64,000 nt of DNA from Schizochytrium sp. TIO01 (Eukaryota; Sar; Bigyra; Thraustochytrida; Thraustochytriidae): assembly GCA_004764695.1 (NCBI GenBank), contig SMSO01000035.1, positions 1,238,001 through 1,302,000 of the forward strand. Direction: 5' to 3'. Both the position numbers and the translations under genes were made by a program. The notes below the pieces were generated by a model. It was not told the origin of the DNA. It made no database searches and worked only from the letters and a program-made list of their open reading frames with translations. Below are positions 30,000 through 39,458 of this stretch, piece by piece; position 1 is the first letter of the stretch, and each line of letters begins with the position of its first letter.

Positions 30000-31460
30000 T
30001 TATTCATCTTGAACCTTCCACATGGATACTAGGTAGTTTGATAGTTGGTGTATATCATTTTTAATAGCTTGTTTCTTGCTAGCCTCCAACTCTTGTTGCT
30101 GTGACCGTGCGTGAACTTTGACTTGCCTGAGTTCGCCAGCCAACTTTCGCCTTTGGCTTGAATATCCTGCCAGCAATTTGTGGCGATTCTCCTCAGTACG
30201 CCGAAGAACGTCTCGGTAAGTTTCCCGTGCCTTTCGAGCGGCTACAAGCTCTTCGTCTTCTTCTGCGTCTGTGGCTTCCTTTCCTTCCTTAGTTTCAGCA
30301 CTGCCATCCTGTAAAGAAGCTACATTTGCACCAGCAAGAAGGCTTCGAGATGCACGTTCAGAGTCCCATAGCTCGGATGCCGGGCGAAGGCGATATATGC
30401 GTCGACTTTGAGTCATGCGAAAGATGAGTTTTCGGTCTGCAATGTCCCCACCACTTCCATTCATTTCCAAAATCCTGTCAATGAGTGGGCTATGTGCATA
30501 TTCCATAGTAGAATGTGAGCTCGATGTTTCCACATTAACGAGGCCTTGGACAGATGGCCCGGCATCTTCAAGTTTCTGTTCAAATTGTACAAGAGCTAAA
30601 TGCCCTGCGTCTGCAGATGGAGATCCGTTTGACAAGGTTGGGATTAGCGCAAGCGCGTTATCATCCTCGTTTGCTGCATCGTTAGAGTTTCCAAACATGA
30701 GACGTATAATTGAACCACGCCCTCTACGATCATTGTTTCCGTCGCCTCCCCAATGGGATATTTCTGGTTTCCGAGGAGCTGCAGAACCATAGATCCACTG
30801 ACTAAGGGTTTGGGCGACATAAAGCTTAAAGTTGGCATCAAAATGTCCTTTAGAGCCGGGATATGCAGTACTGTAGGCCAACGAAATGCACTGTGCGATG
30901 CCATCGTCAAAGTGTTTCATAAAGCTGTCTTTGACTTTTGGGTGAAGCCCTACATGCAAGTGGAAATAGAGAGTGGCAAGCTCGTCAAATAAACGGCTAC
31001 GGGCATGTCTGATTCGTGCAGGCTCCTGGTCAGAAAATTTTGAACGCAAATGATTAAGAACCACGTAGTCCATAAAGGTCCACCAAAACGCTACCTCAGC
31101 AAACCGCTTGGACGCACGCTTTGCAAACTGCTTTCTCCAATTCGCTTTAGCTTTTAAAGAAATAAACTTGTAGCTATCTGTGATAGTACTCACCAATGAG
31201 CTGTACTCAACTCGTGCAGGAAGTCCTGGACATATAAAGTCATCAATCATAGCCCATTCAATACGTTCATCTTCAATTCGAGCTTGCTTATTATGATGAT
31301 GAAGAGAATGGTGCGGACGGTTTTGAGATGCATTTGATGGCGAGGCCCGAATATGATTGTCGCGTTGTTTGCTTTCGTCAAAAGTATGATGATTCTGCTC
31401 CAGCTCAGTCACAAAAGCGCCATTGCTCCTGTTCTCAAACGAAGACTCTGTTGTCGCCAT
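30000..31460 (-). CDS. FAM227 (FWWh domain) family protein
   Basis: 486 residues, complete and intronless, with a clean ATG. The diagnostic FWW triplet is at residues 125-127 (AEVAFWWTFMDYVV). It is followed by the conserved helical FWWh region to about residue 250, including SRLFDELATLYFHLH and the SxAYSTAYPGSKGHFD segment. Human FAM227A/B have the same order. The family is restricted to eukaryotes and its members are mostly testis- or cilium-associated in animals; molecular function is unknown. The N-terminus is His/Asn-rich and the C-terminal 120 residues form charged coiled coil. A flagellar role here is inferred from the family only. Confidence 0.85.
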   Translation of the reverse strand: MATTESSFENRSNGAFVTELEQNHHTFDESKQRDNHIRASPSNASQNRPHHSLHHHNKQARIEDERIEWAMIDDFICPGLPARVEYSSLVSTITDSYKFISLKAKANWRKQFAKRASKRFAEVAFWWTFMDYVVLNHLRSKFSDQEPARIRHARSRLFDELATLYFHLHVGLHPKVKDSFMKHFDDGIAQCISLAYSTAYPGSKGHFDANFKLYVAQTLSQWIYGSAAPRKPEISHWGGDGNNDRRGRGSIIRLMFGNSNDAANEDDNALALIPTLSNGSPSADAGHLALVQFEQKLEDAGPSVQGLVNVETSSSHSTMEYAHSPLIDRILEMNGSGGDIADRKLIFRMTQSRRIYRLRPASELWDSERASRSLLAGANVASLQDGSAETKEGKEATDAEEDEELVAARKARETYRDVLRRTEENRHKLLAGYSSQRRKLAGELRQVKVHARSQQQELEASKKQAIKNDIHQLSNYLVSMWKVQDE

Positions 31461-33108
31461 GAGGGGACTAATTCGTAGATACCAGAGTTTAGAGACTCTT
31501 GTTGCAACTCCTTATAAGACAGTACTCTCAAATGATTCTTCGTAGACAAGCTGAGCTTTATGTACGCACCAGGCCGAATTAATTGAAGAAGTACTTTTTC
31601 TTTCCTCACGAATGGGGCAGTTAAAGCGCAGCTTCAGCGGTGAATATGCTGAGAAGCAGAAATATGCCTGCTCTGACTTTGACAGCTTCTAGCAAAAGTA
31701 TGCTTGATAGGAAGAGTAGTACTACTAGCGTCCTATTAATTGAAGTTAAACATCTATAATAAGTTCGATGTAAATGATTGATATTGCTCGCTCTCACCTG
31801 CCACCCCTAGAAAACAACATTGACGTAGGTTGAAGCACCAATGGTTACTAGGCTATACATTATATATAGCCTGGAAAGCACTTGTACCACGACTTTAGTC
31901 GTGATTGCTTAGACCACCTGACTATTAATGTAAAAAATAGGAACAGATCAGCAGTTCCCTCAGTCCGCGGCACAGTACACACCTTACCTGAACTGGAGGC
32001 TGAAGTTCCCTTTTCTGGGAAGGTGTGTAATCTAAGATGTCATGATGTGTGAAACTAGAGTGAACGGATGCATATTCAGCTTAAGTCTTTCATATGTAAC
32101 TGCTTACCTTGTTATTTTTACTTTCCTCTCCTTCTTAATGTTTTGTAATAGCTTGATCTGAGATATCCACACAAAAGAATGTTTATAATCTGAGAAAGAT
32201 CGCTTGGGGCTCCGGGCTGGAAAATTAAATAAATTAGAAAACCTTGTGCATAGTGTCAATGCCATCATCAGTAAACCTTTGAATATGGGTCATGAAAGAC
32301 CTGGAGCTGGCTAAAATCAGCCTCCTCCTGATAAGGCGCCCTGAAATGTCTTCTGAAGGTTTGAGAGTCGGGCGAGCTGGACAAAAGCCGTAGCATGTCT
32401 GGTTCTTCATTGGGGAAATCGATTTGAATATTCGAAGAGTTTGTTGGCTGACGTCTGAAAAATGATGATTCATTTTCATTTCTAGAAGAAGGATCTTTAG
32501 AAGATCCTATAAGTCAAGAACAAGAGTAAGAAGGGTTAAGAAATAAGAACAGCAATAATGAATGCACTCCAGGTATGGTCATCAGTCTGCGAAGAAATTT
32601 TATTAGTATTTTTTTGTTTTCAGTATTGAAGGTCACTCACTCACTCGCTCACTCGCACATAACTTCGCTCTGTTTTTTCTTTTTTTAAAGATTGGCCATG
32701 TGAAGCTCGTCCAGAAATGCAAGGGACGACGATATACTGTCGGTATCCTTAATAACCAGAAAGGTTTTAAGATCATGGGACATCCCTTGTTGTCCCAGCC
32801 TCGCTAGCAAGATGGATAATTTTTGTCACTTTTCTGGAGATGACGAGTTCGAGACTTGATGATCTTCATGACGTTAAAAATATGGATGCGACGGAGCCAA
32901 AAGGAGGAAGAGAAGGAAAGGGATGACATGAGGAGGAAAGAAGGAGAGGGCAAAAGAGGGGCTGCAAGCAAAAAAGTGTGGTTGGGTAAGAAAATCCATA
33001 CATAATGAAGGCAGCACCAAGAAACGTCGAAGCGAGACCCTCTCGAAGAGCCACGCAAAATACAGACCCGGTTGCTCTATTACAACATCCCTATAGGTTC
33101 GCCAATGT
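31461..33108. other. 1.6-kb spacer with a cluster of strong stem-loops
   Basis: No convincing protein frame. The stretch 31850-32029 contains three perfect stems, listed as a separate feature. The FAM227 promoter lies at the left. The right end is probably the 3' UTR of the MO25 gene. Confidence 0.55.
31850..32029. other. Cluster of inverted repeats, possible structured RNA gene
   Basis: Three stems lie within 180 bp. The first is 31850-31857 with 31865-31872 (aggctata/tatagcct). The second is 31888-31903 (cacgac ttta gtcgtg), closed outside by aagca/tgctt at 31876-31880 and 31906-31910. The third is 31976-31985 with 32020-32029 (tacacacctt/aaggtgtgta, 10 bp). On the minus strand a GGAAC/GTTCC hairpin (about 31941-31959) is followed by T6 (31938-31933), which looks like the end of a Pol III transcript. 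No known RNA family was recognised. Confidence 0.35.
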
Positions 33109-34401
33109 TTACTCCTGCTTGGAAGCGGGCTCAGATGCTGCGGGTTCGGACGCTGCCTCAGACGCTGGCGCTTCAGTAGCTTGTACTGGTGCTTGTTCAG
33201 CCTGGGCTGGTGCAGGGGCTGGTGCAGGAGCTGATACAGGTACAGGCGATGGTGACTCCGCTGAGTTAGGCTCAGCGCCATCCGTGGCAGCCTTGTCCTG
33301 TTTCTCAACCTTCTCGCTGGATTTAGGCGCAGGCGCTGGCATGCGTGAGAGCGTATCAGTGAGTAAGTTTCGCTCCTCGATGAACTGCTGATCTGCGTTG
33401 TCTGCGTTAAGATTTGCCAGATAAGATATGATCTTATCACGGTTTCGTGAGAGGATCTGCGCGACAGGTTCACTCTTGCGGGGGTTTGCCACAAAGACCT
33501 TGAAGACGTGGAAAGCTTCCATCTGAATTGCGGGGCTCTTGACACGCATGAGCGTCATGATGAGCTTGAGGTTGTTGCGGTCGCTGATGTAGTTCATCAT
33601 AACATTGTAATTCTGGCGGTCAAGAAGCAACTCTCCCAGTAGTTTCAGACTCTGGCGCTGAGTGACATACTGGTCGGAGACGAGAAGCTGATTGTACTTG
33701 GCAAAGAAGTGGTCGTAGTTCTCCACGAGAAACTTGAGTACTGAAGGCTTGAGCTTGGGGTTCGTAAGAGCGTCGCGGAATGTTGCAAAAGCATCTGAGC
33801 TGATGTCAAAGGATTCGCACACGAGATATTGATCAAAGAACTTGTCGAAGGCCCAGCAGTTGGGCTCATAGAACTCTGCTGCGAGAAACTCATAGCGCAG
33901 GCAGTCGCGAAGCAAGGATCCACAGTGAAGAGCAATACCAGGGTCTGCGAAGAGCTCGACCAGTAGGCAGATAACCTGCTTAGAGCGGGCACGAAGGTAC
34001 TTCGTAGCAAACTGAGCGAGGTCGCCGTGGATCATGTATGAAAGAACATGCACAGCGTCGTTACGAGCCTCGAAAGGGAGTACACCAAGGTTCTGGATGA
34101 GCGTGAGTGGAACGCCTTGCGTCTGCAAACTCGTGGCTAGAGTAACGCTATCTTCACGCTTCGGAGGGTTCTCCGTCGTTCCACACATCATACTGCGCAC
34201 TTCCACGAGGCGCTTGCCAACAGCCTCTAGTGCAGCGCTGTCTTCAGGAGAGAGTGTAGCAGTGCTCCAGCTAGAAGACAAGGGCGGGAGCGTACCCGGT
34301 TCCAGAGGCTTGGTCAAAACCATGCTCACGTTGCGGAGGGCCTCAATCAGCAAATCTGTCAGGCCCTTCGCCGACTTTTTCTTCTTAAACATGAATGCCA
34401 T
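33109..34401 (-). CDS. CAB39: MO25/CAB39 scaffold protein with Ala/Pro-rich tail
   Basis: Helical-repeat scaffold that binds STRAD-type pseudokinases and activates LKB1 and germinal-centre kinases. In protists and fungi it also acts in cell polarity and morphogenesis. 430 residues. Residues 1-345 match MO25 end to end, including the N-terminal MAFMFKKKK, the SYMIHGDLAQFATKYL region, CGSLLRDCLRYE, FDISSDAFATFRDALT, FLVENYDHFFAKYNQLL, and QSLKLLGELLLDRQNYNVMMNYI, with the expected end near FIEERNLL. The last 80 residues are an extra Ala/Pro/Glu-rich tail absent from animal MO25. The start ATG is unambiguous and the gene is intronless. Confidence 0.95.
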   Translation of the reverse strand: MAFMFKKKKSAKGLTDLLIEALRNVSMVLTKPLEPGTLPPLSSSWSTATLSPEDSAALEAVGKRLVEVRSMMCGTTENPPKREDSVTLATSLQTQGVPLTLIQNLGVLPFEARNDAVHVLSYMIHGDLAQFATKYLRARSKQVICLLVELFADPGIALHCGSLLRDCLRYEFLAAEFYEPNCWAFDKFFDQYLVCESFDISSDAFATFRDALTNPKLKPSVLKFLVENYDHFFAKYNQLLVSDQYVTQRQSLKLLGELLLDRQNYNVMMNYISDRNNLKLIMTLMRVKSPAIQMEAFHVFKVFVANPRKSEPVAQILSRNRDKIISYLANLNADNADQQFIEERNLLTDTLSRMPAPAPKSSEKVEKQDKAATDGAEPNSAESPSPVPVSAPAPAPAPAQAEQAPVQATEAPASEAASEPAASEPASKQE

Positions 34402-35941
34402 GATGCCCTAATCAAATTCAAAACGAAACGGAGGGAAATAAATCTACTCGAAAGAACTGGCACTAAGCACTACGAATACTGGCCAAATCTACTTTGTAAA
34501 ATGATCTTTTGCAGGAGAGGTGATCCACGAATATCGTAACAAGCAAGTCACGGATGCTGGCACTCAAATATGCAGCAGAACAACGTCTCTCGCTCACGCT
34601 AAATCACCTCTAACAAACTTCAGTACCACGTGGAACAAGGCAAAGTTTGTCGATGACCGTAATCTTATTCTGCAGACGAGAGTTAATCAGGTACGCTCAC
34701 AAGGATCTCTCGCAACGAATGGTTGATGTTTTTACAAACGTTTGTATGTATATATGATGTAATCTATATACAATTCAAGATATGCCAATTCGATTCACTG
34801 TAGACCTTATGTGTAGACCCGCGCGAGTGTGCCACAAGTCGTTTGTATGTGCGTTTGTTTGTGTGTTTGTTTGTTTGTGAGTTTGGCTGATTGATTCTCT
34901 GCCTCCTTGGTCTCGTGTACCTATTTAGATCTATGACACTGAGAGATAGAGGGATAGAGATAGGATCACCGAGGAGAGAGCGAGCTGAGCGCCTCAGGCC
35001 GCCGAGGAGAGAGCGAGCTTGTGCTAGCTCGACAGGAGTCCGCCTGCGGAAAGGACCGGCGACGGTCCTTCCTCAGAGCCCTCTGATTTATTTCCGCAAG
35101 CGAGTCCGGGCGCAAGGATGGCCCAGCGGGAGGGGTGGCTCGAGGCGGCGGCGGCGGAAGGGAACAGCAGAAAAGGCACTGAGGATTCAAGAGAAAGAGA
35201 GAAAATAGGTAAAAGATAGATTAGCAAAGACAAAAGAGGTAAAAGAGGCTTCCAGGTCAGTACTGAATCCGTAGGAACTCCTTAAGCACTCTGAACCGTT
35301 ATGGTTATTCCTAACAGGAAAGTAGAAAGAAAGCTGAGAATAGGAGAGAATCAATAGAAGTAACAAATACTAAAATGCACGAGGCAACAAAGATCGACCG
35401 TCGATGGCGTATTAGACCAACTTCAACATCATCGTCATATGATCTCTAATGGCCAATATCCAACACAGCCTATCGTATTCGAGGAAGCACTGCGAGCCTT
35501 GCGTCATACCAATGGCACGCGCTTGTTTCCAAGCTTTCGCGACATTTTACACAGGCCTAGTACCTCACTAATTTGTACCTTGCCATAGGAGTCACTCACC
35601 GCCGATAGCCATTGACAGAACAGAGAACACTATGGAACAGAACGGACAGAAAGAGTAGTGGGTAGGTGCGTAGCTACTGCTGGTGCTACGCTAGTAGCAA
35701 TGGTCTAGTAGCAATAGCACCTAGGCCCCACTACTGTCCAGGACGAGTCGCTCATCGAACCTATTTTCGTAGATGACTGTTAGCGAGGTTCCTATGTGTT
35801 TCCAAAACTTAAGATAAATATTTTAAGATTAATTTTAAAGCTGGTTTTAAAACTAATTTTCATTTTAAGAAGTTTTTTTTTTTTTTAAATTAAATAATAA
35901 TAAACCTAAATTATTTTAAAGATTATAAAAAGCTCCAGTCA

Positions 35942-35990
35942 CTTCAACTTGAAGTTCAACTTGAAGTTCAACTTGAAGTTCAACTTGAAG
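35942..35990. repeat. 12-bp tandem repeat, four copies
   Basis: The unit ttcaacttgaag is repeated four times without change, directly after a very AT-rich block. Confidence 0.9.
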
Positions 35991-36712
35991 ACCAAAAGAA
36001 AGCGAGAAAACGCTGTTTAACTTTCGAAAGGATTCATTCCGTTTTTACACTTAAACATAAGAAATAGTATTGACAATTTGAAAGACGACCGGAAAAAGTA
36101 CTAGCCTACTTCCTCCTACTTTCCAATAAGAGCTTCTTATAAGAACAAACGTGTGCATTTCTTTCTTCCTCACTCTTGGTCCTCTACTCTCTACTTAGTC
36201 AAATAGCTACCAGGTAGCACCTCCACACTGGTCAGCTATTCAATCAACCATACGCGTTTCCTATAACCAACCCTTACCCTAACAGTACCTACTTCCCACT
36301 ACTACGACGCCAACAATAGATTAAGCGTCAGCTGGCGTAGGAGTGTGTTACCGCAGCGCTAGGCGCCAGGGGCTAGGCACCGCGTAGTTGATGGTAGACG
36401 CAGAGACAGAGAGAGACAGAGAGAGACAGAGAGAGACAGAGAGAGCCCGCCCCGCAGAAAACCAGCTTGCTTCTGCGCGCTCGATTGGGCGTGCAAACCA
36501 TTCAAGCCATGGAGGTTACGGGAGCCATGAGTGGTTGGCGCAGGCCCCTGAAGGAGCCAGAGGAGCCGAGGGAGGGAGAGCGCCGCAATCGAATCGGCCC
36601 ATCTCGAGTGCAGCTGCGAAGGCGCGACCACCCAAAGCTCACTTAAGCGCGCCAGTCCTAGCTACCCTAGGTATTTTGCGGTTATCGAAATACTACAAGT
36701 TTTTGCCGGCAA

Positions 36713-37030
36713 ACCTTGAGGCGCTCGATTCGTCTATGTGCGGAACGCATTTCTCTGGCAGCTAACAAGCCCCTGCCGCGGCAACTGGTTTTTACTTTAA
36801 GTCAAACTATATCCCGGGCTTCCGTAATAAGAGTCTGTGCACGCCAGAAACTAGTGGACCTTTGGCAACCCCCGCTCCAGTCACAAAGCTCTAAGTTATT
36901 GCTTGTAAATCTTGATTCGTCTATGTGCGGAACGCGTTTCTCTGGCAGCTAACTGGCCCTGGCAACTAAGAAGTCCTGGCAGCTCGTTTTACTACTGTTT
37001 TGCTCAGTCAAACTGTATCCCGGATTCCTG
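36713..37030 (+). repeat. Diverged direct repeat of about 190 bp
   Basis: gattcgtctatgtgcggaac followed by gc(a/g)tttctctggcagctaac occurs at 36727 and again at 36914. gtcaaact(a/g)tatcccgg occurs at 36801 and 37007. The two units keep the same order with small insertions, so this is a segmental duplication and not a simple repeat. Confidence 0.8.
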
Positions 37031-37311
37031 TTTAGATGTGTGTGTGTGTGTGGGTGTGCACTGATAAACCCTGTTAACTCTAATTAGGAATGATCAGATG
37101 GGGAGACGAAGATTAGATTTCGTCGAATGAAACACCAATGTCAGAACTCCATCCCTCGAGATCTGGGAGAATGAACCTTCTTCGTGCGGCAGGCGTCAAG
37201 GCCGGCCTGCCCATGAAAACCATTAGGAGGTTGAGTATTCGTACTGCTGGCTCGATGATGCTTGTTAAATCCCCAGGAGGAAAAGATTGGTGAAGTAAGA
37301 AGACACATTAC

Positions 37312-39233
37312 ATTGTTGAAGACAGAGCGCGTCGAGAGCAACTACTCTCTACGTTGGCGAGTCTCAAGACCAATCGTGAAGATATTGTACGCAAGGAAAA
37401 TGGGCTGGAGGCATCCGTTCTTGAGATAGTCCCTAAACACGACTTTGCGCTGATTGTAAGCGTTCTGCGCCCTGACTGGGACGGAACAGATGAAGATATC
37501 AAAGATCGCCTTGAGGAACTATACCAAAGAAGAAAAAAAGGCCTTTAAAGCGGCAAAAAATGTGACCTCAAAAATGCTGCACGCTGAGAGAGAGGCTCGT
37601 GATCTGGATCAAAATATCACGAGACTAAAGAATAACATTAAGCGTCTCGACGCTATGATTAAATTTCTGGTGGAAGATCGGCGTGATTACGAGGCTCAGT
37701 TGAAGCTCATTCGAGCTAGAATGGGAACAACGCTAGATAAACTAAGCATTTCTCTTCCTAATCTTAGAATCGGGGTACAGCAATCCAAGAGTCGTACAGA
37801 CTCTACAAATACGCGTCTCCCAAGTCTGTACATACCTTAGATATGCCAAGTCTCCTGGATCACTGTCATAAGATGGGCTTCATCAAATCTTTGCAGGCGG
37901 GTCAAACTAGCACTTCATTGTATCAAGTAATGCAACCTATAGAATCATTTTTCATCGAGGCTGAGGCATCTTTGACTCCCGCTGTTGGTCTTCTCTTGGC
38001 TATTATACTTCGCATCTTAAAAGATGGAAATGTAGACCAGACTCCCCTAAACATGACTTGTTACGTTGGTCCTGTATCAAGCATGGCTAGAACCGCTGGC
38101 TTTTCTATCGGTACTAAGGAGGATAATTCAAATAGGTTCCAACCTTTGGTCGTCGGGGAACTAAAGGGACCTGGGTTCGATCATATTAACCTCTCCATGG
38201 AGCACTGCGACTCTACTGCTGCAGGCAAAGAATCTGGGTCGCAGCGTCATGCTAATCACTCGGTGATCCGGCAGCAGTACAATTATATGCTCGTAAATGG
38301 ACTTCTGGTAGGTATCTACACGAACTACTACGAAACGGCACGTTTCTTCCGCGATTGTTCTGGCAACTTGTTAATCACACCATCAGTCAGATGTGACGCA
38401 GTTGGCGATTTGGGTGAAAACAGAGTCAGTGCGGCTCAGCTCTTAGCATTAGACATCATGATTGCGAATGAACGTTGCGTCCCAGTGTTTGAGATTCTCG
38501 AGGACGGAGTTCTTGTTGAATGTGACGGGAATGGCACATGTAAAGGCCATAAAAAATTACCCATGGATTGCCAGGCGAAATTCGATCATCTTTCGAATCG
38601 TGAGAAAGGTGTCGAGCCTGCCTCATCTCCCAATGATGATGTAGAAAAATTATACGCCGCTTCACTCACCCCAGATGGATCCCCAATTTCCTTCGTTGAT
38701 CTTGGTGAGCGAGAACTCTTTTGTCTGGCCGGACTGGCCAGACCTTCCGTCTCAGTCTCCCGCGTGGTGCAACAGAAAAAGTGGATGGCGTACTGAAGTT
38801 GCTTGACCTATTTAAACGAGGAGACCAAGTTAAGGAACTAACTCATGAAGCCGCAATTTACAAAGACTTGGAGTCACTTCAAGGCAATTGCATTCCAGAC
38901 TACCTCGATCACGGCATGTTTCGAGAGGGTTTCCTGTACGGTATCGGTACAGTTTTCTCCGGTGATCCTGTTCCCGACGAGGATCTCACCGGTAGTTTTG
39001 TGGAGGAAGCTGTACATGCTCTCCAGAAGATTCACTCTCTAGGGATTCTACACGGTGATGTGCGACGTCCTAATGTCCTTTGCAACAATAAAAGCAACAA
39101 AAAGAGCCCAATGTTCATTGACTTCTGGATCCATATCTTGCGTTTTGTCGATCCAGAAGTTTTTAGGATGTGCGCTGAACAGGAAATCAGGGATCTTCGT
39201 GTCGAATTACGGACAACTCGCTCTGACAAATAG
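37312..39233 (+). pseudogene. Frame-broken crinkler-like gene with kinase-like C-terminal domain
   Basis: Coding-quality sequence continues through four successive pieces in different frames: about 37312-37548, 37490-37840, about 37768-38796 and 38721-39233. The breaks fall at an A7 run (37533-37539), near 37762-37775, and near 38770-38780. The N-terminal part is charged and helical, with a coiled coil. The middle part reads like the Leu/Ile-rich region of crinkler-type proteins. The last part has a kinase catalytic-loop pattern (HGDVRRPNVL, about 39049-39078) and a degraded DFG region (FIDF), but ends soon after. Crinkler-kinase proteins are expanded in oomycetes and some other protists. Overlapping frames without splice sites argue for a decayed copy or assembly errors at homopolymers. 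The family call is moderate. Confidence 0.55.
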
Positions 39234-39416
39234 AAATTAAACCTGAACGCAACTAGCCAAAGCAACTTGGTAAGCGCGTCTCTATTTTATCCCTAATAAT
39301 AGATAAAAATGTAAATCAGGTAGTGTTGATTGTAATGGATAGCAACGCTTGGTCTTGACCAAAAGGCTACTTGATCCTTGACTTTCTTGGTCCTCACTCT
39401 CCTTCTCTATCTATCC

Positions 39417-39458
<42 letters not shown>

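Larger units (their letters stand above)
34402..37299. other. 2.9-kb spacer with short tandem and direct repeats
   Basis: No supported gene. It contains the MO25 promoter, a 12-bp tandem repeat at 35942-35990, an AT-rich block with a T11 run near 35876-35886, a gagaca run at about 36402-36444, and a diverged direct repeat at about 36713-37030. Frames around 34891-35233 and 36359-36952 overlap on both strands and read as low complexity. Confidence 0.5.

Noticed and set aside
31960-32030. U1 snRNA-like stretch (ccttacctg)
   Set aside because: The would-be free 5' end is locked in a 10-bp stem, and the rest of the U1 fold and Sm site are missing.
35942-35990. Heat-shock element array (gaa/ttc pattern)
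   Set aside because: The spacing between gaa and ttc is one base or five, not the two bases needed, so it is a plain 12-bp tandem repeat.
37490-37840. Treating the kinase-relic pieces as separate small genes
   Set aside because: The pieces overlap and together read as one continuous protein pattern, so one broken gene explains them better.
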